Below are positions 1 through 4,998 of a stretch of DNA of 5,167 nt, one piece after another. The translations under genes and the position numbers were made by a program. Numbering within the stretch: the stretch's first letter is position 1; each line of letters begins with the position of its first letter. The notes beneath the pieces were generated by a model that was not told the origin of the DNA, searched no databases, and saw only the letters and a program-made list of their open reading frames with translations. This DNA is from an uncultured Intestinimonas sp. (GTDB lineage: Bacteria > Bacillota_A > Clostridia > Oscillospirales > Oscillospiraceae), in contig CAUBHZ010000160.1 of NCBI GenBank assembly GCA_958435885.1, positions 1-5,167 on the forward strand, in the 5' to 3' direction.

Positions 1-210
1 GTTCTTTTTCCAGCAGGGAAAAAGAAACGGGTTTTGAACGTCTCTCCCGTCCTTTCGCATAACAATAAAGACAAAGATATAAGATGTAGTACCACACCGC
101 AAGGCTCCCCCTCATCCGCCCCAGTGTGCGCACTGGGGCACCACGGGTTAAGGAAGAAGTGATTTCTTCTGACTGTCCACCGGACAGTCAGACCCCCTCG
201 GGGGAAGGCT
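1..210 (-). repeat. Left copy of a hairpin-rich intergenic repeat
   Basis: This gene-free stretch, read on the minus strand, matches the right end of the window (4999-5156) in inverted orientation. Positions 1-120 align with 5038-5156 at about 84% identity by hand count with one 1-base gap. Positions 1-30 are a perfect match to 5127-5156. Positions 201-210 match the inner edge of the right copy (4999-5008). Between these conserved parts the left copy has about 83 bases where the right has 32. Visible hairpins are 1-28 (11-bp arms with one bulged base, loop AGCA), 118-139 (9-bp stem, 4-base loop), 153-169 (6-bp stem) and 168-192 (11-bp perfect stem, loop ACC). No open reading frame with a ribosome binding site is present. 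The element may extend beyond the window edge. The general style resembles dispersed hairpin repeats that I recall from Oscillospiraceae genomes; family membership is inference. Confidence 0.8.
168..192. repeat. Perfect 11-bp hairpin inside the left repeat
   Basis: Arms 168-178 and 182-192 are exact reverse complements separated by the three bases ACC. The hairpin lies in the part of the left repeat that has no counterpart in the right copy. There is no T-tract on either side, so it does not look like an intrinsic terminator. The adjacent shorter hairpin (153-169) abuts it and shares its first two bases. Confidence 0.7.
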
Positions 211-238
211 CTGGGGTGACTTGATCTGCCCAAAACGC

Positions 239-276
239 AAAAAAACACGGGACCGTTTCAAACGGTCCCGCGTTTT
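239..276 (-). terminator. Intrinsic terminator of the cluster, probably bidirectional
   Basis: Just after the divIVA stop, the minus strand has a GC-rich stem followed by seven consecutive T residues (239-245). The core is an 8-bp stem, CGGGACCG with CGGTCCCG. It can be extended inward by A-T pairs to an 11-bp exact inverted repeat around one central base (259), and outward by C-G, a G-T wobble and an A/T tract. Because the other side carries TTTT on the plus strand (273-276), it could also stop transcripts arriving from the left. Its position 8 bases past the divIVA stop fits the end of the whole operon. Confidence 0.92.
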
Positions 277-283
277 CATGTAC

Positions 284-1081
284 TCACTTAATCTCGTAGT
301 CCTTCCCGAACTGAAGGTGCTCCAGATCGATGCTCAGGCGCTTGGTGGGCTCATCGTCCTCGGGCTCCTTGGCCTTGACCGCCTCGGCCATCTCGGCGGC
401 CCGGCGCTCCGGATTCACCTTGATCTTGCGCTCGGTCTCGCCGTCCCGGTCCACGAAGGTGGCGGTGAGGTCGCCGTAGAGGCCGCCGGGGCGGTCATCC
501 TCCTCGGGCTCGTCCTCGTCGTCGGCGGCGTCCACCGGGTCGGGCGTCTCCTCCTGGGCAATGCGGTCCATGGTGGCCTGGATCTCCTCGGCGGCGGCGT
601 CCACCGGGTCGGCGGGGGCGGCAGCCTCCGGGGTGAGCTTGCTCAGGCTGCCCAGGTAGTCCAGCTCGTGCTGGTAGAGCTCCTTGAGCTTGGCCACGTA
701 GGCGGCGGTGGCGTTCTGGGCGGCGGTGAGCCGCAGTTGTTCGGCCTCCACCTCCCGGCGCAGACCCTGGACCCGGGCTCTGGCCTCATCCTCCGCCTGG
801 TGCACCATGGTCTCCTTGCTGGCCTGGGCCTCTTTCACGATCTCATCGGCCATCCGCTGGGCGGTGAGCAGGGTCTTGCGCATGGCCTCCTCGGTGGAGC
901 GGTACTCCTCCACCTTGTCCACCAGCACCTTCATCTTGCTCTTGAGGACGGCGTTCTCCTTATACAGAGTGGTGTAGTCCTCGGTGAGCTGGTCCAGAAA
1001 CTCGTCCACCATGGCCATATTGTAGCCGCCGAAGCCCGCCTTGGCAAAGGCGTGCTCGGAGACCTCCTGCGGCGTCAGCAT
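284..1081 (-). CDS. divIVA: DivIVA-family septum/pole organising protein
   Basis: DivIVA proteins are cytoplasmic coiled-coil proteins that bind curved membrane at septa and poles and recruit partners for division, polar growth or chromosome placement. The N-terminal domain is recognisable: MLTPQEVSEHAF, then GFGGY at 16-20 and VDEFLDQL at 25-32. The membrane-inserting Phe17 of Bacillus subtilis DivIVA is kept at the same number, but the next residue, Arg18 there, is Gly here. Residues about 33-145 are long heptad-like coiled coil (KENAVLKSKMKVLVDKVEEY and onward). A low-complexity acidic region (about 152-200) contains DPVDAA twice, 23 residues apart. The protein ends in a basic/acidic tail (RLSIDLEHLQFGKDYEIK). 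At 265 residues it is longer than B. subtilis DivIVA (about 164), because of this C-terminal part. Start: ATG with GGGGAG 9 bases upstream. It follows sepF by 72 bases and is the last gene before the terminator. Confidence 0.92.
   Translation of the reverse strand: MLTPQEVSEHAFAKAGFGGYNMAMVDEFLDQLTEDYTTLYKENAVLKSKMKVLVDKVEEYRSTEEAMRKTLLTAQRMADEIVKEAQASKETMVHQAEDEARARVQGLRREVEAEQLRLTAAQNATAAYVAKLKELYQHELDYLGSLSKLTPEAAAPADPVDAAAEEIQATMDRIAQEETPDPVDAADDEDEPEEDDRPGGLYGDLTATFVDRDGETERKIKVNPERRAAEMAEAVKAKEPEDDEPTKRLSIDLEHLQFGKDYEIK
523..612. repeat. In-frame 21-bp direct repeat within divIVA
   Basis: Positions 523-543 and 592-612 are identical over 21 bases, spaced 69 bases (23 codons) apart, so the reading frame is preserved. 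They encode the two DPVDAA motifs in the acidic region of DivIVA. This looks like a local duplication or slippage product in low-complexity sequence. Confidence 0.75.
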
Positions 1082-1090
1082 AAAGGGTCA

Positions 1091-1105
1091 CTCCCCGCTA
1101 TTATA
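1091..1105 (-). promoter_or_regulatory. Candidate -10 box and ribosome binding site before divIVA
   Basis: On the minus strand a perfect TATAAT (1100-1105) lies in the 72-base sepF-divIVA gap, the longest gap inside the cluster. It is followed by GGGGAG (1091-1096) 9 bases before the divIVA ATG. No good -35 hexamer is found 16-18 bases upstream, and no TGn extension precedes the -10. The leader would also be very short, with the transcript starting close to the ribosome binding site. The ribosome binding site is sound; an independent promoter is only a possibility. Confidence 0.4.
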
Positions 1106-1125
1106 ATCTCTTTTTGGTCGTCGTC

Positions 1126-1142
1126 GGCGCCCCGGGGGCGCC
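1126..1142. other. GC-only hairpin between sepF and divIVA
   Basis: GGCGCCC (1126-1132) and GGGCGCC (1136-1142) form a 7-bp all-GC stem with a 3-base loop, 11 bases after the sepF stop. On the minus (transcribed) strand it is not directly followed by a run of T, so it is not a standard terminator. It could act as a transcript stabiliser or a weak attenuator; the sequence does not decide. Confidence 0.5.
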
Positions 1143-1153
1143 AAAACGATATG

Positions 1154-1633
1154 TTAGAAGTAGAGACCGTTGTTCTCCAGTTCGTCGATGAGATCGCCCA
1201 GAATGTCCACGTTGTAGGGGGTGATGATGTAGGTAGAGATGGCCACCTTCTTGATCTTGCCCTCGTTGGCGTAGGCCACGCCGGAGAGGAAGTCCAGCAG
1301 GCGCCGGGCGATGTCCTTGTTGGTCTGCTCCAGGTTGAGGACCACAGTGCGCTTCTCCCGCAGGTGGTCGGCGATCTCGGCGGCGTTCTCGAAGCGGTCG
1401 GGCTTCACCAGCACCACCTGGAGCTGGGTGGTGGTGTGGATGTTGACCACCTTGTTGCTCCGGCGCTGCTCGGGCTCGGCGGCGTAGATGGCGCCGGTGC
1501 TCTCCCGGATGTCCCGGACCTTCTCCTTGCGCTCGGTGCGGGGGGCAGGGGCGTCGAAGTCGTCGTACTCCTCCTCGTCCTCTTCGTCCTCGTAGGGGCG
1601 GGCCAGACGCTTGATCTCATCAATGAATCCCAT
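1154..1633 (-). CDS. sepF: Cell division protein SepF
   Basis: SepF binds FtsZ filaments and the membrane and helps anchor and shape the Z-ring in Gram-positive bacteria lacking or supplementing FtsA. The 159 residues show the expected plan. An N-terminal amphipathic helix (MGFIDEIKRLARP, 1-13) serves as membrane anchor. A long, very acidic and variable linker follows (about 14-60, with a run of Glu/Asp at 15-27). The compact SepF domain (about 61-147) includes LVKPDRFENAAEIADHL, VVLNLEQTN and RRLLDFLSGVAYA, with the conserved glycine at 118, and ends with AISTYIITPYNVDI. Length is typical. Start: ATG with AGGAAG 8 bases upstream. It follows the yggS-type gene by 48 bases and precedes divIVA, the order known from the B. 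subtilis ylm region, but the ylmG and ylmH genes found between them there are absent. Confidence 0.96.
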   Translation of the reverse strand: MGFIDEIKRLARPYEDEEDEEEYDDFDAPAPRTERKEKVRDIRESTGAIYAAEPEQRRSNKVVNIHTTTQLQVVLVKPDRFENAAEIADHLREKRTVVLNLEQTNKDIARRLLDFLSGVAYANEGKIKKVAISTYIITPYNVDILGDLIDELENNGLYF

Positions 1634-1663
1634 AGCGGTAACTTCCTTTCGTTCATCCTCACG

Positions 1664-1679
1664 CTGCCGGTCCCGGCAG
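1664..1679. other. Short hairpin between yggS and sepF
   Basis: CTGCCGG (1664-1670) and CCGGCAG (1673-1679) are exact inverted repeats with a two-base centre, located 2 bases after the yggS stop. There is no T-tract on the transcribed strand and the sepF ribosome binding site follows about 16 bases further on. It may be an mRNA stabilising or processing element, or chance in GC-rich DNA. Confidence 0.45.
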
Positions 1680-1681
1680 GT

Positions 1682-2386
1682 TCAGGGGTGCATGGGGGGC
1701 CGGGGACCAAAGAGGGCGGTCCCCACCCGCACCAGGGTGGCGCCTTCCCGGATGGCGTCCTCATAATCGCCGCTCATACCCATGGACAGACAGTCTATAT
1801 CAGTGTCATTATCGCCTATTTGGCGTCTTATGTCAACATAAAGCTGGCGGGTAGCGGCAAAAAATCTCCGATTTGCGCCGGGTTCGGCGGCCACGGGGGG
1901 AATGGCCATGAGGCCGCGGAGACGCACGTGGGGCAGGTCCATGGCCTGCCGGGCCAGGGCGGGCAGCTCCTCGGGGAGACAGCCCCCCTTGCTCTCCTCC
2001 CGGCCGATGTTGACCTCCAGCAGGATGTCCTGGACCAGGTTCAGCTTTTCGGCCTGGCGCTCGATGGCCTCCAGGAGCCGGGGGGAGTCCACGGACTCGA
2101 TGAGGTCCACCCGGCCCACCACAAAGCGGACCTTGTTGGTCTGTAAATGGCCGATGAAGTGGACCCGGGCGCCGTCGTAGGCGTAGTCGTCCAGGTGAGC
2201 GGTGAGCTCCTGGACCCGGTTCTCGCCGCAGATGGTGATGCCGGCGGCGATGGCGGCGCGGATGGTGTCCGAGGTCTGGACCTTGGTGGCGGCCACCAGG
2301 GTGATCTCCGCCGGGTCCCGGCCGGCCTCCAGGGCGGCTTTGGCCATGTTGGCCTTTACCCGGGCAATGTTTTCCTCCAGTGACAT
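1682..2386 (-). CDS. yggS: YggS/YlmE-family PLP-binding protein (PLP homeostasis)
   Basis: Members of this family carry pyridoxal 5'-phosphate on a lysine in a single TIM-barrel domain (alanine racemase N-terminal fold) and affect cellular PLP and amino-acid balance; no enzyme reaction is firmly known. Motifs in order: VAATK with the PLP lysine at 35, GENRVQE at 54-60, HFIGHLQTNK at 76-85, GLMAIPP at 158-164, SMGMSGDYEDAI at 201-212 and RVGTALFG at 220-227. At 234 residues it has family length. The start at 2386 is chosen because AGGAGG lies 9 bases upstream and family members begin at this point. An in-frame ATG 11 codons earlier (2419) overlaps the preceding stop as ATGA but lacks a good ribosome binding site. 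A stretch near 1794-1876 (residues about 171-198) is visibly richer in A and T than the rest. In B. subtilis the orthologue (ylmE) also sits just before sepF. Confidence 0.95.
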   Translation of the reverse strand: MSLEENIARVKANMAKAALEAGRDPAEITLVAATKVQTSDTIRAAIAAGITICGENRVQELTAHLDDYAYDGARVHFIGHLQTNKVRFVVGRVDLIESVDSPRLLEAIERQAEKLNLVQDILLEVNIGREESKGGCLPEELPALARQAMDLPHVRLRGLMAIPPVAAEPGANRRFFAATRQLYVDIRRQIGDNDTDIDCLSMGMSGDYEDAIREGATLVRVGTALFGPRPPMHP

Positions 2387-2395
2387 GGTGGATTC

Positions 2396-2401
2396 CCTCC
2401 T
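2396..2401 (-). promoter_or_regulatory. Ribosome binding site that sets the yggS start
   Basis: AGGAGG on the minus strand, 9 bases before the ATG at 2386. It favours this start over the upstream in-frame ATG at 2419, inside whose reading frame it lies. Confidence 0.85.
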
Positions 2402-2415
2402 ATCTTTCTCTGGGC

Positions 2416-3699
2416 TCATCTGGTCATGACCTTGCCGTCGTAGAGCTCGTCCGAGGAGACGATGACCTGGTCCCCGGCGCGGAAGGCGGTCTTGAGCTGG
2501 TTGTCGGTGGGCACGTCGGGGAGCACCGCCTTGACCAGGTAGTAGTCGCCGTCGTCGGCCAAGATCTCCACCGCCTTGAACTCGGCCTGGGCGGCGGTGA
2601 GGACGTAGACGCCGATGACCTGTTTGGTGGTGGTCTCCCCGGTCTCGGGGTCGGTGACGGCCCGGTTTTCGGTGCGCACCGCCTTCTTGGGCACCCGGAT
2701 GCCCTCCAGGCTGTTGAAGACGATGTCCACCGTCTGCTTGCGCAGCATGCTGGTGTCGGCCAGGTTCCGGGTGGAGGAGAGGACCACCAGGCAGGCGCCG
2801 TCCTGGGCGCCGTCCACCCGCTCGATCTTCATGGACACCTCCCCCGACCAGTCCCGGGAGAAGCGCACCCGCACCGACCGGCCCGCCACCAGCCGCTCGG
2901 CCACCTCCGGCGAGACGGTGGTGGCGAAGTACCACTTGGAGCTGGTGATGAGCTTGCCCACGGCGCCGGTGGGGGCGGTGGGGTCCTGGGTCATGAGCTG
3001 CTTGAGGCCGGCGGCGGTGAGGGTCTCCAGCATGTCGGGGTAGAGGGTGGACTCGTAGCCGTCGGCCATGGCAGAGAAGGTGCCGGAGCAGGGGGCGTAG
3101 ACGGTGGTGGTGTCCAGGGCGGAGGCGCTCTGGAGGGCCTGGATCTGGCCGTCCAGGGCGGTGATGGCGGCGGAGAGCTCGTCCACCCCGGCGTCGTTGG
3201 CGTAGCCGTGGCGGATGACCAGGCTCTTGAGGGACAGGGACTGCTCCTCCAGGCCGGTGAGGTCGCCGTAGGCCGCGGAGGTCCGCAGGCCCACCATGGC
3301 GTCCACGATGCTCTGGTCCAGACGGCCGGCGTCGGTGCCGTCCTGGCCCTGGAGGGCGTATTTGAGCTGTTCCTGTTCCAGGGTCAGGGTGCGCAGCTGG
3401 CGGCGGCGGTCCAGGGCGCTCTCGTCCTGGTAGAGGTAGGCCACGGCGGCTCCGGCCCGGACCTTCTCCCCCTGGTCGGGGAGCACGTCCACGATGGCGG
3501 CGGCCTGGCCGGTGACCACCGTCTCCGCCCGGATGAGCAGTCCGGTGGCCTCCACGGCGTCATCCACCGTGTGGGCGTAGGTGGTCACGGTGTAGGTCCG
3601 GTCATCCAGACTGCGGAGCGCGGAGAAGAGAAGGTAGGCACACACCATGAAGAACATGAGAACGATCATGATGCGGGTGATGACGGTACCCTGTTTCAT
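2416..3699 (-). CDS. HlyD-like membrane-anchored adaptor protein, partner unknown
   Basis: The 427-residue protein has a single N-terminal membrane segment (about 10-28, IMIVLMFFMVCAYLLFSAL) and an extracytoplasmic remainder. This is the plan of HlyD/membrane-fusion proteins in Gram-positive bacteria. Residues about 48-93 look like the first half of a lipoyl-like hairpin (EATGLLIRAE, VLPDQGEKVRAGAAVAYLY). Helical stretches follow (about 94-195). The second half resumes at about 200 with VYAPCSGTFSAMADGYES. A beta-barrel-like section (AERLVAGRSVRVRFSRDWSGEV) follows, then a C-terminal domain (VPKKAVRTENRAV, YYLVKAVLP). I do not recognise a named gene. No ABC or other transporter is nearby, so an export role is inferred from fold only. 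Its position between hfq and yggS-sepF-divIVA suggests an envelope or division-linked role, which is speculation. Start: ATG with GAGGA 9 bases upstream; the stop overlaps an unused ATG of the next frame (ATGA). Confidence 0.8.
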   Translation of the reverse strand: MKQGTVITRIMIVLMFFMVCAYLLFSALRSLDDRTYTVTTYAHTVDDAVEATGLLIRAETVVTGQAAAIVDVLPDQGEKVRAGAAVAYLYQDESALDRRRQLRTLTLEQEQLKYALQGQDGTDAGRLDQSIVDAMVGLRTSAAYGDLTGLEEQSLSLKSLVIRHGYANDAGVDELSAAITALDGQIQALQSASALDTTTVYAPCSGTFSAMADGYESTLYPDMLETLTAAGLKQLMTQDPTAPTGAVGKLITSSKWYFATTVSPEVAERLVAGRSVRVRFSRDWSGEVSMKIERVDGAQDGACLVVLSSTRNLADTSMLRKQTVDIVFNSLEGIRVPKKAVRTENRAVTDPETGETTTKQVIGVYVLTAAQAEFKAVEILADDGDYYLVKAVLPDVPTDNQLKTAFRAGDQVIVSSDELYDGKVMTR

Positions 3700-3733
3700 A
3701 GGTCAAGATCCTCGATTTCTGCCCATTCCCTCC

Positions 3734-3745
3734 CCCGCCGGCGGG
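3734..3745. other. Palindrome directly after the hfq stop
   Basis: CCCGCCGGCGGG is a 12-base perfect palindrome immediately downstream of the hfq stop codon. As RNA it could fold only with a small inner loop, and no T-tract follows on the minus strand. It may be a weak 3' end structure for an hfq message or simply GC-rich chance. Confidence 0.35.
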
Positions 3746-3985
3746 TCAGCCCTCCTGGGCCGTCTCCCCCTCCAGGGGCACCGCCCGCTCCGGGACGATG
3801 GTGGAAATGGCGTGCTTGTAAATGATCTGCTGCTTGTTGTCGGTCATGAGGACCACCACGAAGGAGTCGAAACCGGTGATGATCCCACGGAGCTGATAGC
3901 CGTTCATGAGGAAGAGCGTCACCCCCATCCGGCTCCGGCGGGCCCGGGTGAGAAAGGTGTCCTGAAGATTGAATCTGGTCTGCAT
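3746..3985 (-). CDS. hfq: RNA chaperone Hfq
   Basis: Hfq forms a hexameric Sm-like ring that binds A/U-rich RNA and promotes sRNA-mRNA pairing in the cytoplasm. The 79 residues cover the whole Sm fold with hardly any C-terminal tail. Key sites align with Escherichia coli Hfq: Gln8 in NLQDTFL, the rim arginines R16, R17 and R19 (ARRSR), Sm1 with [17 protein letters not shown] including F39 and F42, and Sm2 with [10 protein letters not shown], where K57 and H58 match K56 and H57. The intact rim arginine patch is noteworthy, since it is often reduced in Gram-positive Hfq. The start at 3985 is supported by GAGGAG 10 bases upstream and by alignment with the family; an in-frame ATG at 4018 would add 11 residues without family support. 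It follows miaA by 36 bases, a widespread gene pair. Confidence 0.97.
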   Translation of the reverse strand: MQTRFNLQDTFLTRARRSRMGVTLFLMNGYQLRGIITGFDSFVVVLMTDNKQQIIYKHAISTIVPERAVPLEGETAQEG

Positions 3986-3995
3986 GGTATGTACA

Positions 3996-4001
3996 CTCCT
4001 C
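3996..4001 (-). promoter_or_regulatory. Ribosome binding site that sets the hfq start
   Basis: GAGGAG on the minus strand, 10 bases before the ATG at 3985. It supports MQTRFNLQ as the N-terminus rather than the ATG at 4018. Confidence 0.8.
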
Positions 4002-4021
4002 TTTCTGTTGGAATGCACCCA

Positions 4022-4963
4022 TCATATACCAAATTCTTCCATATATGCTGTCACTTTCTGTCGGCCCAGGGCCAGGTCGGGGGCATTTTCCCAGGTGACA
4101 TACCGGATGCCGGGGGTGCGGCGGAACCAGGTGAGCTGCCGCTTGGCGTACTGCCGGGAGCGGAGCTTGACCTCCTCCACCGCCTGGGAGATGGGCTCCT
4201 CCCCCCGGAGGGCGGCGGCGAACTCCTTGTAGCCGATGGCCTGCATGGCCGTGGCGGTGGGGGGCACGCCGGAGGTGAGGAGGCCTCTGACCTCCTCCTC
4301 CAGCCCCGCCTCCATCATCCCGTCCACCCGGCGGTCGATGCGGTCCCACATGTCCTCCCGCCGGGCGAAGGTGAGGCACACCCGCAGGGCGTCGTACTTG
4401 GGGGGAAGGTTCCGGGTCCGCTCGTCGTGGGCGGTGATGGTCTCCCCCGTCTCGTACCACACCTCCAGGGCACGGAGGATGCGCTTTTCGTCGTTGGGGT
4501 GGAGTTTTTCCGCCCGGTCCGGGTCGATGCGGCGGAGCTCTTCGTACAGGGCGGGCAGGCCCTCTTCCCGGGCCCGGGCCTGGAGCCTTTCCCGCCAGGC
4601 GCCGGTGAAGGGGGCGAAGTCCCGGCCGGCAATGAGGTTGTCGATGTAGAGGCCGGTGCCTCCCACCACGATGGGGAGCTTTCCCCGGGCGAGGATGTCC
4701 CGGACGCAGGCGTCGGCGTCGTGGACGTACCGGGCCACGGAGTAGTCCTCCGCCGGGTCGGCCACGTCCAGCATGTGGTGGGGGACACCCCCCATCTCCT
4801 CTGCCGTGGGCTTAGCGGTGCCGATGTCCATGCCCCGGTAGATCTGCATGGAGTCGGCGGAGACCACCTCGCCGCCCAGGGCCTGGGCCAGAGCCACACC
4901 CAGGGCGGTTTTGCCCGAGGCCGTGGGGCCGCAGATGACCAGCAGCTTGGGTTGATGTTCCAT
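4022..4963 (-). CDS. miaA: tRNA dimethylallyltransferase (i6A37 synthesis)
   Basis: MiaA transfers a dimethylallyl group from dimethylallyl diphosphate to N6 of A37 in tRNAs reading UNN codons; in many bacteria MiaB then adds a methylthio group. The 313 residues match the family length. Motifs in order: P-loop GPTASGKT (12-19); SADSMQIYRGMDIGTAKP (35-52) with the probable catalytic base D37; GVPHHMLDV (59-67); VGGTGLYID (100-108); the substrate region around HPNDEKRILRALE (155-167); QAIGYKEF (241-248); and the C-terminal RQYAKRQLTWFRR (270-282). The start at 4963 is chosen because AAAGGAGG lies 5 bases upstream and the protein begins directly before the P-loop strand; the in-frame extension upstream runs into the repeat sequence. 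It is the first gene of the cluster, followed by hfq at 36 bases. Confidence 0.97.
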   Translation of the reverse strand: MEHQPKLLVICGPTASGKTALGVALAQALGGEVVSADSMQIYRGMDIGTAKPTAEEMGGVPHHMLDVADPAEDYSVARYVHDADACVRDILARGKLPIVVGGTGLYIDNLIAGRDFAPFTGAWRERLQARAREEGLPALYEELRRIDPDRAEKLHPNDEKRILRALEVWYETGETITAHDERTRNLPPKYDALRVCLTFARREDMWDRIDRRVDGMMEAGLEEEVRGLLTSGVPPTATAMQAIGYKEFAAALRGEEPISQAVEEVKLRSRQYAKRQLTWFRRTPGIRYVTWENAPDLALGRQKVTAYMEEFGI

Positions 4964-4968
4964 GGAGA

Positions 4969-4976
4969 CCTCCTTT
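4969..4976 (-). promoter_or_regulatory. Ribosome binding site of miaA
   Basis: AAAGGAGG on the minus strand, 5 bases before the ATG at 4963. It fixes the start and excludes the longer in-frame reading that begins within the repeat. No convincing -10/-35 pair was found between this site and the right end of the window, so the operon promoter is either weak or lies farther upstream. Confidence 0.85.
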
Positions 4977-4998
4977 CGGGGTGATGGGGTGGGGTTAA

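Noticed and set aside
1..210. CRISPR array or tRNA/riboswitch in the left flank
   Set aside because: There are no regularly spaced direct repeats, no cloverleaf and no recognisable riboswitch core, only unrelated hairpins.
221..2146. A 641-residue plus-strand open frame spanning divIVA, sepF and most of yggS
   Set aside because: It is antisense to three clearly recognisable genes, has low-complexity Gly/Leu/Val/His composition typical of a reverse frame in GC-rich DNA, and shows no domain or ribosome binding site.
1682..2935. A long N-terminal extension of the yggS frame into the adaptor gene
   Set aside because: The extension is Arg/Gly-rich shadow sequence of the adaptor gene; AGGAGG before 2386 and the family N-terminus fix the real start.
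2380..3825. A 481-residue plus-strand open frame opposite the adaptor gene
   Set aside because: It has the same shadow composition and covers the HlyD-like gene, whose own frame shows a membrane segment and domain motifs.
3647..4984. A 445-residue plus-strand open frame opposite hfq and miaA
   Set aside because: The opposite strand encodes unmistakable MiaA and Hfq motifs; this frame has none and is rich in Gly, His and Pro.
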